Positions 27,121 to 34,473 of a stretch of 64,000 nucleotides of DNA are shown here, piece by piece; within the stretch, counting starts at the first letter, position 1; each line of letters opens with the position of its first letter. The notes under the pieces are model-generated. The model did not search any database. It saw only the letters and a program-made list of their open reading frames with translations, and was not told the origin of the DNA. Source of the DNA: Candidatus Heimdallarchaeota archaeon. Its GTDB lineage: Archaea; Asgardarchaeota; Heimdallarchaeia; Heimdallarchaeales; Heimdallarchaeaceae. The stretch spans positions 62,001-126,000 of the forward strand of contig JAUVXV010000010.1 of assembly GCA_030603365.1 (NCBI GenBank), given 5' to 3'. A program made the translations under genes and the position numbers.

Positions 27121-27140
27121 GTTACCAATATAATGGTAAC
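27121..27140 (-). promoter_or_regulatory. Operator-like dyad before the secreted-protein gene
   Basis: GTTACCA and TGGTAAC form a perfect 7-bp dyad around ATATAA, with outer TAAGT/ACTTA echoes. TATA-like sequences (TTAATTATAAG and TTTATAG on the minus strand) lie just upstream, so a bound protein would block the promoter or start site. The dyad is unlike other promoters here, which suggests a specific regulator. Confidence 0.5.
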
Positions 27141-27249
27141 ATTACTTATAATTAAGTATCCAACTATAAATATATGTGGTTTAAACAAAAATAAACATAT
27201 GATCAAAAAAACCAACTGCAAAAAAGATTATTGTAAGTTTAAATGTGTC

Positions 27250-27538
27250 AGTATAGATTGAAAATTCACTATAGTTGATTTATTTAACGCTAGGGGAACC
27301 AAAATATACGATGGGGGGGAAATATTTGCTGTTAGTACAATTCAAATTAATACGACATTTATTTTACCATTTGATTTCGATGGTGTATATGAAAAAAATC
27401 GGAAGTGATTATGTTGGTTATTATCATTATACGCTTAAAGTAACTGGAACAACTGAACCTACAGATTTTGGTTTCACAATAATAGGAGTAGTGATAGTCG
27501 TTATCTGGATTACTAAACATAGAAAAAAGAAAATATAA
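27250..27538 (+). pseudogene. Broken C-terminal part of an anchored surface protein
   Basis: One frame from about 27260 reads VDLFNARGTKIYDGGEIFAV and then INTTFILPFDFDGVYEKNRK up to a stop near 27408. The next frame continues directly with SDYVGYYHYTLKVTGTTEPT, a hydrophobic helix GFTIIGVVIVVIWI and the tail TKHRKKKI. Together they read as the end of one secreted, membrane-anchored protein with a frameshift near 27405-27412. A stop at 27256 closes the frame upstream, and no start is present. It is 3'-to-3' with fhs relic copy 2. Confidence 0.6.
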
Positions 27539-27561
27539 GAATGAATAAAAGTAGGGCTAGT

Positions 27562-27876
27562 TTAGTTTAACCCTATAATGTTTCTATCTTCAGTATAGTC
27601 CATTCTGTTAGCTGCTGGAACTGGAGGTAGTCCAGGCAGTAAGAACATGCTACCACAAATGGGAACGATAAAACGAGCACCAGTGTATAATCTGACCTCG
27701 TCAACATTAAGGGTCCAACCCTTGGGTGCACCCATGAGACCAATCTTGTCTGAAAGGTTGAGTTGAGTCTTAGCCATACAGAGAGGGAAGTCAGCAAAAC
27801 CAAGCTTTTCGATGTAAGCAATATCTTGGAGAGCTTGAGGTGAGCATTCTACGCCTTCAACACCATAGATTTTTAT
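27562..27876 (-). pseudogene. Relic of the 3' end of fhs (copy 2)
   Basis: About 105 codons on the minus strand are homologous to the end of fhs (29985-31676), from KIYGVEGVECSPQALQDIAY to NIIGLN and the stop. The frame is fully open. Only a handful of residues differ, while many third positions differ, except in a 79-nt block (27611-27689) that matches fhs at 30034-30112 with one mismatch. The N-terminal 80% of the enzyme is missing, so it is not functional. Upstream it abuts the leader of the beta-helix gene at 27898. An imperfect form of the terminal hairpin is at 27552-27575. Confidence 0.92.
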
Positions 27877-27897
27877 TCGAAAAGGAGAAAGAAGCTT

Positions 27898-29976
27898 ATG
27901 AGAGGAACAACTAGAGCAATAATCATGTTATTGATAGGGACCTCTTTGTTCAGTCCTTTGCTGATCGAATCAGATAATCAAAAAGATTTGAATTCATCTC
28001 CTTCTTCTCCTTTTCTTTTTTCTTATTCTAGTGCAATAAATATCGATAATGATTCTGCTTTTATTACATATGGATTTCCAGGAAATGGAACTTTTAGTAA
28101 TCCATTTAGAATTGAAAATCTGGAAATAATCTCAAACGAAACTTACTCGATTCGAATTCAAAATACTAATAGTTTCTTTATCATCACCAACTGTAAACTC
28201 AATTCAACATATAATGGTATTAATTTGAAAAATCTTGCAAACAACACAGCAATTGTAGAAAACAATGTTTTTTCAAATTTTGATCAAGGAATTGGATTAT
28301 ATATAGAAAACTCTTCTTTTACCAAAATTATAGATAATCATTTCTCATACTCAAAGACAGCAATTATGACAAGACTAGATACAGATAATTGTACTATAAT
28401 CAATAACTCCTTTGAGTATATATCAAGTGAATGCTTCTCGATACAAGAATCGGATAATTGTGTAATCATTAGTAATGAATGTTTAATTTCTAGTACCTTT
28501 CTGTACGCCTATTTTTGTGATTATTTGACAGTTGTTAATAATTTCTGTGATGATACGCGACAATTCACTCATGTAAGTCACTCTCAAAATTGTAATATTT
28601 CTAGTAATACATGTTCAAATATTACTGAAAATGGGATATATATTGGAGATACTGATTCATGCGATGTTTTATTCAATGAAATTAATGGAGGTTCAGCTGG
28701 TCTCAGAATTGTATCTTCATCAAATGTAAATATTTGTTGTAATACAATTGAATACTGTAATATTGGATTGGGTTTACGAAAATCCAGAGAATGCTATATT
28801 AAAAAGAATAATTTTACTAAATGCGGCATTTCTATCGATGAAGTAGAAGAACCAGATATTGATACATGGATGTTAGAAGACAATCTAGTTAATGGTAAGT
28901 TACTCGGTTTTTATCGGCACAAAGGAACTAATTTCTTAATTGAAGAAGAATATGGACAACTAATCCTAGTGGATTGTTTCCAAGTGACAGTTAGAAATAT
29001 AAAAATTGAAAACACTAGTATGGGGATAGGTTTATTTTATTGTGATTATTCAATTGTTGAAAACTGCACAATAAGTAATACAGTACAGAATTTTGTCCTC
29101 TATGAATCCTATTCATGTAATATTACAACTAGTTACAGTTTTGCCTCTACTTACGGTCTAGTAGTCTCTCGTTCAGAAAATTGTTATGTTCTAGAAACAG
29201 AAATTTACAACAATGATTATGGGATCCAAATTAGTCTATCAGAATATTGTTACATTAATAAGAATAATATCTTAGCAAATAATCACTATGGAATTGAACT
29301 CCATTTCTCTGATTACTGTGAGATAACAGAAAATACAATCAAAGAGAACATAAAAGGCATTTACCTAAACTTTGTGAGTACAATATTAATTGGAAGTAAT
29401 TACATATCACAAAATTATCCAAATCCCGTTTACAATAATAATTCCGCAGGAATTTATTCAACTGCAGCACTTTGGGTCTCAATTAAACACAATTCTTTTA
29501 CAGATAATGAAAAAGGAATATTGTTGTTGTTTAGTCATTATTTTATGATTTCAGATAATTGTTTTAGGAATAATAACTATGGTATTGTAGGGAAAGAAAT
29601 TTTGGAAAGTGAAATCAAATACAATTGGTTTGAAGAAAACAGCTTTTACGCCATTACTTTAAGTTCTATCTCTACAGGAAACATAATACATCATAATGCA
29701 TTCATAAATAATAATAATGGTAATGTTCAAGTTTTGGATGATGGATTTAATAACACTTGGTATAAAGTGGAAACAGAAGAAGGAAACTATTGGAGTGATT
29801 ATCAAAAAACAGGAAATTATAGTATAGATGGAATGGCAAATTCGTATGATCTCTATCCATTAATGGTAAATCCTTTAAGAAAGAGTTACTCGAGTTATTA
29901 TGCGTTTTTTTCAATGATAATTTTGATTCCAGTAAGTGTTATAGCTTTGAAAAAATATAGAAAAAGAAAAGAGTAA
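27898..29976 (+). CDS. Large secreted beta-helix protein with C-terminal anchor
   Basis: The 692-residue protein has a signal peptide (about residues 1-24), then YGFPGNGTFSNPFRIENLEI, the same entry motif as the beta-helix protein at 11718-12866. About 20 PbH1 coils follow (e.g. CTIINNSFEYISSECFSIQE, NVNICCNTIEYCNIGLGL, YCEITENTIKENIKGIYL). GNYWSDYQKTGNYSIDG and DLYPL close the domain, and a hydrophobic helix with KKYRKRKE anchors it. Asn-rich, Cys-containing coils suggest an extracellular carbohydrate-binding or adhesive role; no catalytic site can be named. AGGAG lies 9-10 nt before the ATG. It sits between fhs relic copy 2 and intact fhs, with its stop 8 bp from the fhs stop. Confidence 0.88.
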   Translation: MRGTTRAIIMLLIGTSLFSPLLIESDNQKDLNSSPSSPFLFSYSSAINIDNDSAFITYGFPGNGTFSNPFRIENLEIISNETYSIRIQNTNSFFIITNCKLNSTYNGINLKNLANNTAIVENNVFSNFDQGIGLYIENSSFTKIIDNHFSYSKTAIMTRLDTDNCTIINNSFEYISSECFSIQESDNCVIISNECLISSTFLYAYFCDYLTVVNNFCDDTRQFTHVSHSQNCNISSNTCSNITENGIYIGDTDSCDVLFNEINGGSAGLRIVSSSNVNICCNTIEYCNIGLGLRKSRECYIKKNNFTKCGISIDEVEEPDIDTWMLEDNLVNGKLLGFYRHKGTNFLIEEEYGQLILVDCFQVTVRNIKIENTSMGIGLFYCDYSIVENCTISNTVQNFVLYESYSCNITTSYSFASTYGLVVSRSENCYVLETEIYNNDYGIQISLSEYCYINKNNILANNHYGIELHFSDYCEITENTIKENIKGIYLNFVSTILIGSNYISQNYPNPVYNNNSAGIYSTAALWVSIKHNSFTDNEKGILLLFSHYFMISDNCFRNNNYGIVGKEILESEIKYNWFEENSFYAITLSSISTGNIIHHNAFINNNNGNVQVLDDGFNNTWYKVETEEGNYWSDYQKTGNYSIDGMANSYDLYPLMVNPLRKSYSSYYAFFSMIILIPVSVIALKKYRKRKE

Positions 29977-29979
29977 AAG

Positions 29980-29998
29980 TAGGGTTAGTTTAACCCTA
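29980..29998. terminator. Bidirectional hairpin over the fhs stop
   Basis: TAGGGTTA and TAACCCTA form a perfect 8-bp stem with a GTT loop. The stem covers the last codons of fhs (minus) and lies 3 bp after the beta-helix stop (plus). It may terminate both convergent genes. Versions at 25699-25717 and 27552-27575 accompany the fhs relics. Confidence 0.5.
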
Positions 29999-31676
29999 TT
30001 ATATTCCCATCTTCAGTGTAGTCCATTCTGTTTGCTGCTGGAACTGGAGGGAGTCCAGGCAGTAAGAACATGCTACCACAAATGGGAACGATAAAACGAG
30101 CACCAGTGTATAGACGAACTTCATCTACATTGAGAGTCCAACCTTTTGGAGCACCCATCAAACCAATCTTGTCAGATAGACTTAGTTGGGTTTTAGCCAT
30201 ACACATTGGAAAATCAGCGAAACCAAGTTTTTCGATGTAAGCTATATCTTGGAGAGCTTGTGGTGAGTATTCAACATCATCAGCACCGTAGATTTTGGTG
30301 GCGATTTTCTCGATTTTAACTTTAATAGGATCAGAAAATTCGTAAGCAAATTTAACGTCACCAGTTCCTTTTTCGATAGCTTCTAAAACAGCTTCGGCAA
30401 GTTCTATACCACCTTCGCCACCTTTCATGAAAACTTCACTTTCAGCAGCAGTAACACCGAATTCAGAGCACTTGTCTTTAATCCATTTAATCTCTTCATC
30501 AGAATCAAAGGGGAAGCGGTTAATAGCAACAACAGGGGGTATATTAAAGACATTAAGCATGTTATCAAGATGTTTTTCAACATTCTCGAAACCTTTAGCT
30601 AATTCATCCATATGAATATTTTTAGCTTCATCTAAATCTTTGATACCACCGTGGAGTTTGAGGGCACGAGCAGTAACAACAAGAACTACTGCGTTTGGTA
30701 AGGTATCATATTGACGAGCAACAATATCGACAAATTTTTCGAAACCAAGGTCAGCTGCAAAACCACCTTCAGTGATGGTATAATCTGCAAGCTTGAGGGC
30801 AAGCTTTGTAGCAACGATAGAAGAGTTTCCGTGCGCCACGTTAGCAAATGGGCCTGCGTGTATGAACCCTGGTACTCCTTCAAAGTTTTGTACTAGGTTT
30901 GGTTTTATTGCATCTTTCAGTATTAGTGTCATTGCTCCTACTGCTTCAATATCCCTAGCGAAGACTGGCTTATCATCATAAGTGTATCCTAATAGAATAC
31001 TTCCTAATCTTTCTTTCAGTTCTCCCACATCAGCTGATAGAGCTAAAATAGCCATAATTTCTGAAGCTGCTGTAATAACAAAGCCTGTGTTTCGGACATC
31101 ACCACCCATTCTTCTTCCACCAAGTCCAGTAATGATATTTCTTAATGCTCTATCATTCATATCTATTGCTCTTGGCCAAGTTACTTTGGTTGGATCAATG
31201 TTACACTTATTTCCTTTTGTTAAGTGATTGTCAAGCAAAGCTGCTAGTAAATTATGAGCTGAAGTAATAGCATGTAAATCTCCTGTAAAGTGCAGATTTA
31301 TGTCCCACATTGGAAAAACTTGCGAAAGATGACCTCCTGTTGCTCCTCCTTTTATTCCGAAAGTTGGACCCATACTTGGTTCTCTTAAGGCAAACATAAC
31401 TTTCTTGCCTAATCTGTTAAACGCTTGAGAAAGACCTATTGTTGTAACAGTTTTACCTTCACCTGCTCTTGAAGCAGTCATAGCTGTTACAGCGATGAGT
31501 TTTCCATTAGGTTTATCGGATTTTAATATCTTTAGCATTGTTTGATAATTTATTTTTGCTACATATTTTCCGAATTGCTCGAGGTCATCTTCTTCCAGAC
31601 CTACTTTTGCAGCAATTTCCCTAATATTTTTCATATCTTTTTGCTTTTCTTGAGCAATTTCTATGTCAGTTTTCAT
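29985..31676 (-). CDS. fhs: Formate--tetrahydrofolate ligase
   Basis: From the ATG at 31676 (MKTDIEIAQE) the protein is 563 residues, the usual length. The P-loop is TASRAGEGKTVTT. REPSMGPTFGIKGGATGGH, LHFTGDLHAITSAHNLLAAL and FVVTAASEIMAILALS-like segments follow. The family's closing motif is ANRMDYTEDGNIIGLN. It makes 10-formyl-THF from formate, THF and ATP, the entry of the folate branch of C1 metabolism. Fhs is typical of acetogenic bacteria and patchy in archaea, so it was probably acquired. The frame extends 61 codons upstream to a weaker start, but family alignment supports 31676; 31691 is also possible. Two relics of its 3' end lie downstream. Confidence 0.96.
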   Translation of the reverse strand: MKTDIEIAQEKQKDMKNIREIAAKVGLEEDDLEQFGKYVAKINYQTMLKILKSDKPNGKLIAVTAMTASRAGEGKTVTTIGLSQAFNRLGKKVMFALREPSMGPTFGIKGGATGGHLSQVFPMWDINLHFTGDLHAITSAHNLLAALLDNHLTKGNKCNIDPTKVTWPRAIDMNDRALRNIITGLGGRRMGGDVRNTGFVITAASEIMAILALSADVGELKERLGSILLGYTYDDKPVFARDIEAVGAMTLILKDAIKPNLVQNFEGVPGFIHAGPFANVAHGNSSIVATKLALKLADYTITEGGFAADLGFEKFVDIVARQYDTLPNAVVLVVTARALKLHGGIKDLDEAKNIHMDELAKGFENVEKHLDNMLNVFNIPPVVAINRFPFDSDEEIKWIKDKCSEFGVTAAESEVFMKGGEGGIELAEAVLEAIEKGTGDVKFAYEFSDPIKVKIEKIATKIYGADDVEYSPQALQDIAYIEKLGFADFPMCMAKTQLSLSDKIGLMGAPKGWTLNVDEVRLYTGARFIVPICGSMFLLPGLPPVPAANRMDYTEDGNIIGLN

Positions 31677-31877
31677 AGTAATCATCATCATATCGAGTGT
31701 TAATTGTTTTTTTTCCGAGTTTTGCTTAAAAAGTATTTGCATAGTTATAGAAAACCAAGGTGCCGACGGATTCACTGATGGAGATGCACAGAGTGTCAAT
31801 TCATTGTTTGTCAAATAGATATGTTCTAAAATACCCGTGTTCATTGAGCCATAGAACATTATTAGTGATTATTTCAA

Positions 31878-32861
31878 ATGCAATGTGAACATCCCCAGTG
31901 CAATACTGAAGCAGATATTTTATTCTACTGTCGATTCTGTAGAGGGTCCTTTTGTCAGAATCATAGAGATGCTCATACTCATAACTGCCCCTCGCTCAGT
32001 CAACCAAGTCAGTCAACACAAGGGGCCCAACCAGGTGCACCTCAGGGTCAAGTTAGAGCAGCGGAAGTTATGCGAAAAATAGCTTATGGTGTTGCTCAAG
32101 CTGCTCAACAAGCTGCTCAACAACAAGCTCAGGCTCAGCAACCTATGCACTTTCCCGATGAGAAGAGTAAGAAGGACTTTATTGCAAAAAGACTTACTTC
32201 TTCAGGTGAGCTATTTTCTTTAGGAAATGAGGTATTAGACATACTTTTTGGTTTTACATTAATAGTTCTTGTTTTTGGTTTTTTCCAATATATCAGAGCT
32301 ACAGAGAATAGATGGTGGGGTTTTGCTATTGCTGCAATATTAGTAGGTACCGCTTTCTTACCTCACGAATTAGCTCATAAATTTGTAGCCATCAGAAAAG
32401 GACAGTTTGCTCGATATATTCTATGGGTTAAAGGAATGTTGTTTACAATGCTCACGTTAGTTTTAGGAATTGGACTAATTGTCCCAGGTTTTGTAGCAAT
32501 AGTTCCTATGAGTCGTCAAATGAACAAAAAAGACATAGGCTTGGTTTCATTTGCGGGACCAGCAATAAATGCAGTAATAGGATTTGTTAGTCTAATTATC
32601 GGTTTCTTAACTTATAGTGGCTATGCTGTTGGATTCGCAGGTCCTCTAGCTCTTTATGGTCTTTTTGGTGTTCCTAACATTTTCATCCTTGTTGCGCAGT
32701 TTAATGGTATTATTGCTTTATTCAACTGTATACCTGTTTGGCAATTAGATGGTAAGAAAATCCTTAGTTGGAATAAAATGGCTTATTTTATACTTGTAGC
32801 AATCAATCTTGCAATTGTTATTCCTACATTTATCCTAAATCCAGGTTTCCTATCAGGGTAA
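31878..32861 (+). CDS. AN1 zinc finger fused to site-2 protease (M50)
   Basis: Residues 1-40 form an AN1 finger: C3, C8, C18, C21, C26, H29, H35 and C37 have the right spacing. A Gln/Ala-rich linker (about 45-90) follows. The rest is a membrane metalloprotease with HELAH at 163-167 as the zinc site and NCIPVWQLDG, with D291 as third ligand, within six or so transmembrane helices. Site-2 proteases cut substrates inside the membrane. AN1 fingers often act with ubiquitin or p97-type systems, so the finger may recruit tagged or misfolded membrane proteins, which is inference. The gene is divergent from fhs and shares a 187-202 bp promoter region with it. Confidence 0.88.
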   Translation: MQCEHPQCNTEADILFYCRFCRGSFCQNHRDAHTHNCPSLSQPSQSTQGAQPGAPQGQVRAAEVMRKIAYGVAQAAQQAAQQQAQAQQPMHFPDEKSKKDFIAKRLTSSGELFSLGNEVLDILFGFTLIVLVFGFFQYIRATENRWWGFAIAAILVGTAFLPHELAHKFVAIRKGQFARYILWVKGMLFTMLTLVLGIGLIVPGFVAIVPMSRQMNKKDIGLVSFAGPAINAVIGFVSLIIGFLTYSGYAVGFAGPLALYGLFGVPNIFILVAQFNGIIALFNCIPVWQLDGKKILSWNKMAYFILVAINLAIVIPTFILNPGFLSG

Positions 32862-32930
32862 GTGGATAAAATCATTTTCTTTCTTCTTTTATTTTCTATC
32901 ACAAAAGATAATTATGAGTAATTTATATGT

Positions 32931-32997
32931 GATTAGAGGATGAACAAGGCATTGCAGAGAGCTTTCGCTCTATGATGAATCATAGTTAGGCTGATAA
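32931..32997 (+). ncRNA. Dual-guide C/D box sRNA aimed at LSU rRNA
   Basis: The order is box C AGGATGA (32937-32943, one change from RTGATGA), guide ACAAGGCATTG, a weak D' CAGA (32955-32958), a small hairpin GAGC-TTTC-GCTC, perfect C' ATGATGA (32972-32978), guide ATCATAGTTAGG, and D box CTGA (32991-32994). The second guide is complementary over 9 nt to UAACUAUGA of LSU rRNA helix 69. The first is complementary over 10 nt to AAUGCCUUGU, about 20 nt downstream in archaeal LSU rRNA as I remember it. Two neighbouring targets make chance unlikely. Such RNAs guide 2'-O-methylation by fibrillarin with Nop5 and L7Ae. A TATA-like ATAATTATG lies near 32908. Confidence 0.8.
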
Positions 32998-32999
32998 CA

Positions 33000-34049
33000 T
33001 TAAATTTTGTCTAAAATCTTATGCCTTTCTTTTTTTAATTCTTCTAAATTACTTATGTTAAGCATTGCCAATACTGCCTTCATTTCAAGGATGTATGTTG
33101 ATAGGAATTTTCTACAATCATCTATTCCTCCCTTTCCAATGGATCTCAGAATTGGTAGAGCTAAACCAACATAATCTGCTCCTAGAAGTAAAGCTTTTAC
33201 TGCGTCAAATCCACACCACACTCCTCCTGAAGCTATAAGCTTTACGCTTTTATTCTCAGCTAATTCAACTGCATTCAACAGACTGTTTTTCGTAGATATT
33301 CCCCAATTAAGAAACTTATCAGAAAGATATTTTACTTCCTTATTACGATAATATTCTATCCGGGACCAATTAGTCCCCCCTGCTCCTGCAACATCTAGAG
33401 CATAGATTTTCAATTGGGTTAAGGTTTTTGCATCTTCTTTTGTTAACCCCGTTCCTACACCTTTAATGATAATAGGAGAATCCAATTCTTGTTTAAGATC
33501 CACAATTTTCTTTAGAGCTTTTGATTGATTTTTGTCTCCTTCACCTTGAACAAACTCTTGAAGAGGATTGATGTGGATAGCTAAAGCATCAGCTCCAATC
33601 ATAGTAATAGCTTTTTGTGCTTGTACATGATCATATCCTTGAATAAACTGAGCTATTCCTAGATTTGCAATGAGTGGGATATTTGGTGCGATATGCCTAA
33701 CCTTGTAAGTATCGACAAGCTTTGGTTCTTCAATTGCAGCTCTTTGAGATCCAACACCCATACCTATATTGAATTCACTACAAATTCGTGCAACAGATTC
33801 ATTGAAAACCCTACCATTTTCACTTCCTCCAGTCATACCTGAGACTATGATAGGGTAGTTTACTTCCTTAGATAGGAATGTAGTAGATAAATCGACTTCT
33901 TCTGAGGAGAATTGTGTTAGTAAAGTAGGCTCAATAATTATATCATCAAAACCATTTGTTATTCCACTGTATTGAACATCTGATTCTAAACAAAGTAGAA
34001 TATGGTCATCTTTCCTAGAAGAGGTTAATGATGAATCCGTCTGTTTCAT
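33000..34049 (-). CDS. fni: Isopentenyl-diphosphate delta-isomerase, type 2
   Basis: The 349-residue FMN-dependent enzyme interconverts IPP and DMAPP in archaeal isoprenoid lipid synthesis. Family marks are SSRKDDHI near the N-terminus, IIVSGMTGGSENGR with the flavin contact, GMGVGSQRAA, ADALAIHINPLQEFVQGEGD, and the phosphate-binding IIKGVGTG and AGAGGTNWSRIE. A TIM-barrel end with LIASGGVWCGFDAVKALLLG and GADYVGLALP completes it. Length is normal. The stop lies next to the C/D box RNA on the other strand. It is divergent from the TFS-like zinc ribbon gene. Confidence 0.96.
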   Translation of the reverse strand: MKQTDSSLTSSRKDDHILLCLESDVQYSGITNGFDDIIIEPTLLTQFSSEEVDLSTTFLSKEVNYPIIVSGMTGGSENGRVFNESVARICSEFNIGMGVGSQRAAIEEPKLVDTYKVRHIAPNIPLIANLGIAQFIQGYDHVQAQKAITMIGADALAIHINPLQEFVQGEGDKNQSKALKKIVDLKQELDSPIIIKGVGTGLTKEDAKTLTQLKIYALDVAGAGGTNWSRIEYYRNKEVKYLSDKFLNWGISTKNSLLNAVELAENKSVKLIASGGVWCGFDAVKALLLGADYVGLALPILRSIGKGGIDDCRKFLSTYILEMKAVLAMLNISNLEELKKERHKILDKI

Positions 34050-34191
34050 GAATGCTAATACGATATCAGAAATATAAAGTTGTAGTTGGAAATTTCATCC
34101 CAAAAAATGTGAGCAATTTTGTATCAAACGGAAAGGTTCATAAGACTGTTACGACATATACGGAAAAAAATCAGACTTCAGAGTGTTAAAT

Positions 34192-34452
34192 ATGGAATTC
34201 TGCCCCGAATGTGGAAAATTATTAATCCCTAAGAAAAAAGGAAAAGCAAAAATTCTGGTTTGTCCTAAATGTGGAATAGAACTCAAACTCAATAAAGACG
34301 GTGGCTACGAAGTTCAAGATGAAGTTGAACACAAGGCCAGCGATTTAACAGAAGTAGTGGTTGTTGAAGGAGAATCTGGTTTTTCAGAAGCTGAATTAGA
34401 AGCAAGAAGAGAAAGATTTATTGAAGGAATAGACTTCTTTGAAACCGAATAA
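34192..34452 (+). CDS. TFS/RpoM-like N-terminal zinc ribbon protein
   Basis: From the ATG at 34192 (a GTG at 34183 is less likely) the 86-residue protein starts MEFCPECGKLL, then ILVCPKCGIE. This Cys4 ribbon is identical in layout to the N-terminus of archaeal TFS (RNA polymerase subunit M) and Rpb9. The rest is acidic and helical (FSEAELEARRERFIEGIDFF). The C-terminal TFIIS-type ribbon with the catalytic DE pair is absent, so it is not a full cleavage factor. It could be a paralogue or a truncated form. The ThiI-like gene follows 21 bp downstream. Confidence 0.75.
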   Translation: MEFCPECGKLLIPKKKGKAKILVCPKCGIELKLNKDGGYEVQDEVEHKASDLTEVVVVEGESGFSEAELEARRERFIEGIDFFETE

Positions 34453-34473
34453 TCCGAATGGATAGAACTAACC

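Noticed and set aside
27562..27777. A 71-residue stand-alone protein starting MAKTQLNLSDK
   Set aside because: The homology to fhs continues upstream of this Met in the same frame, so it is part of a truncated copy, not a small gene.
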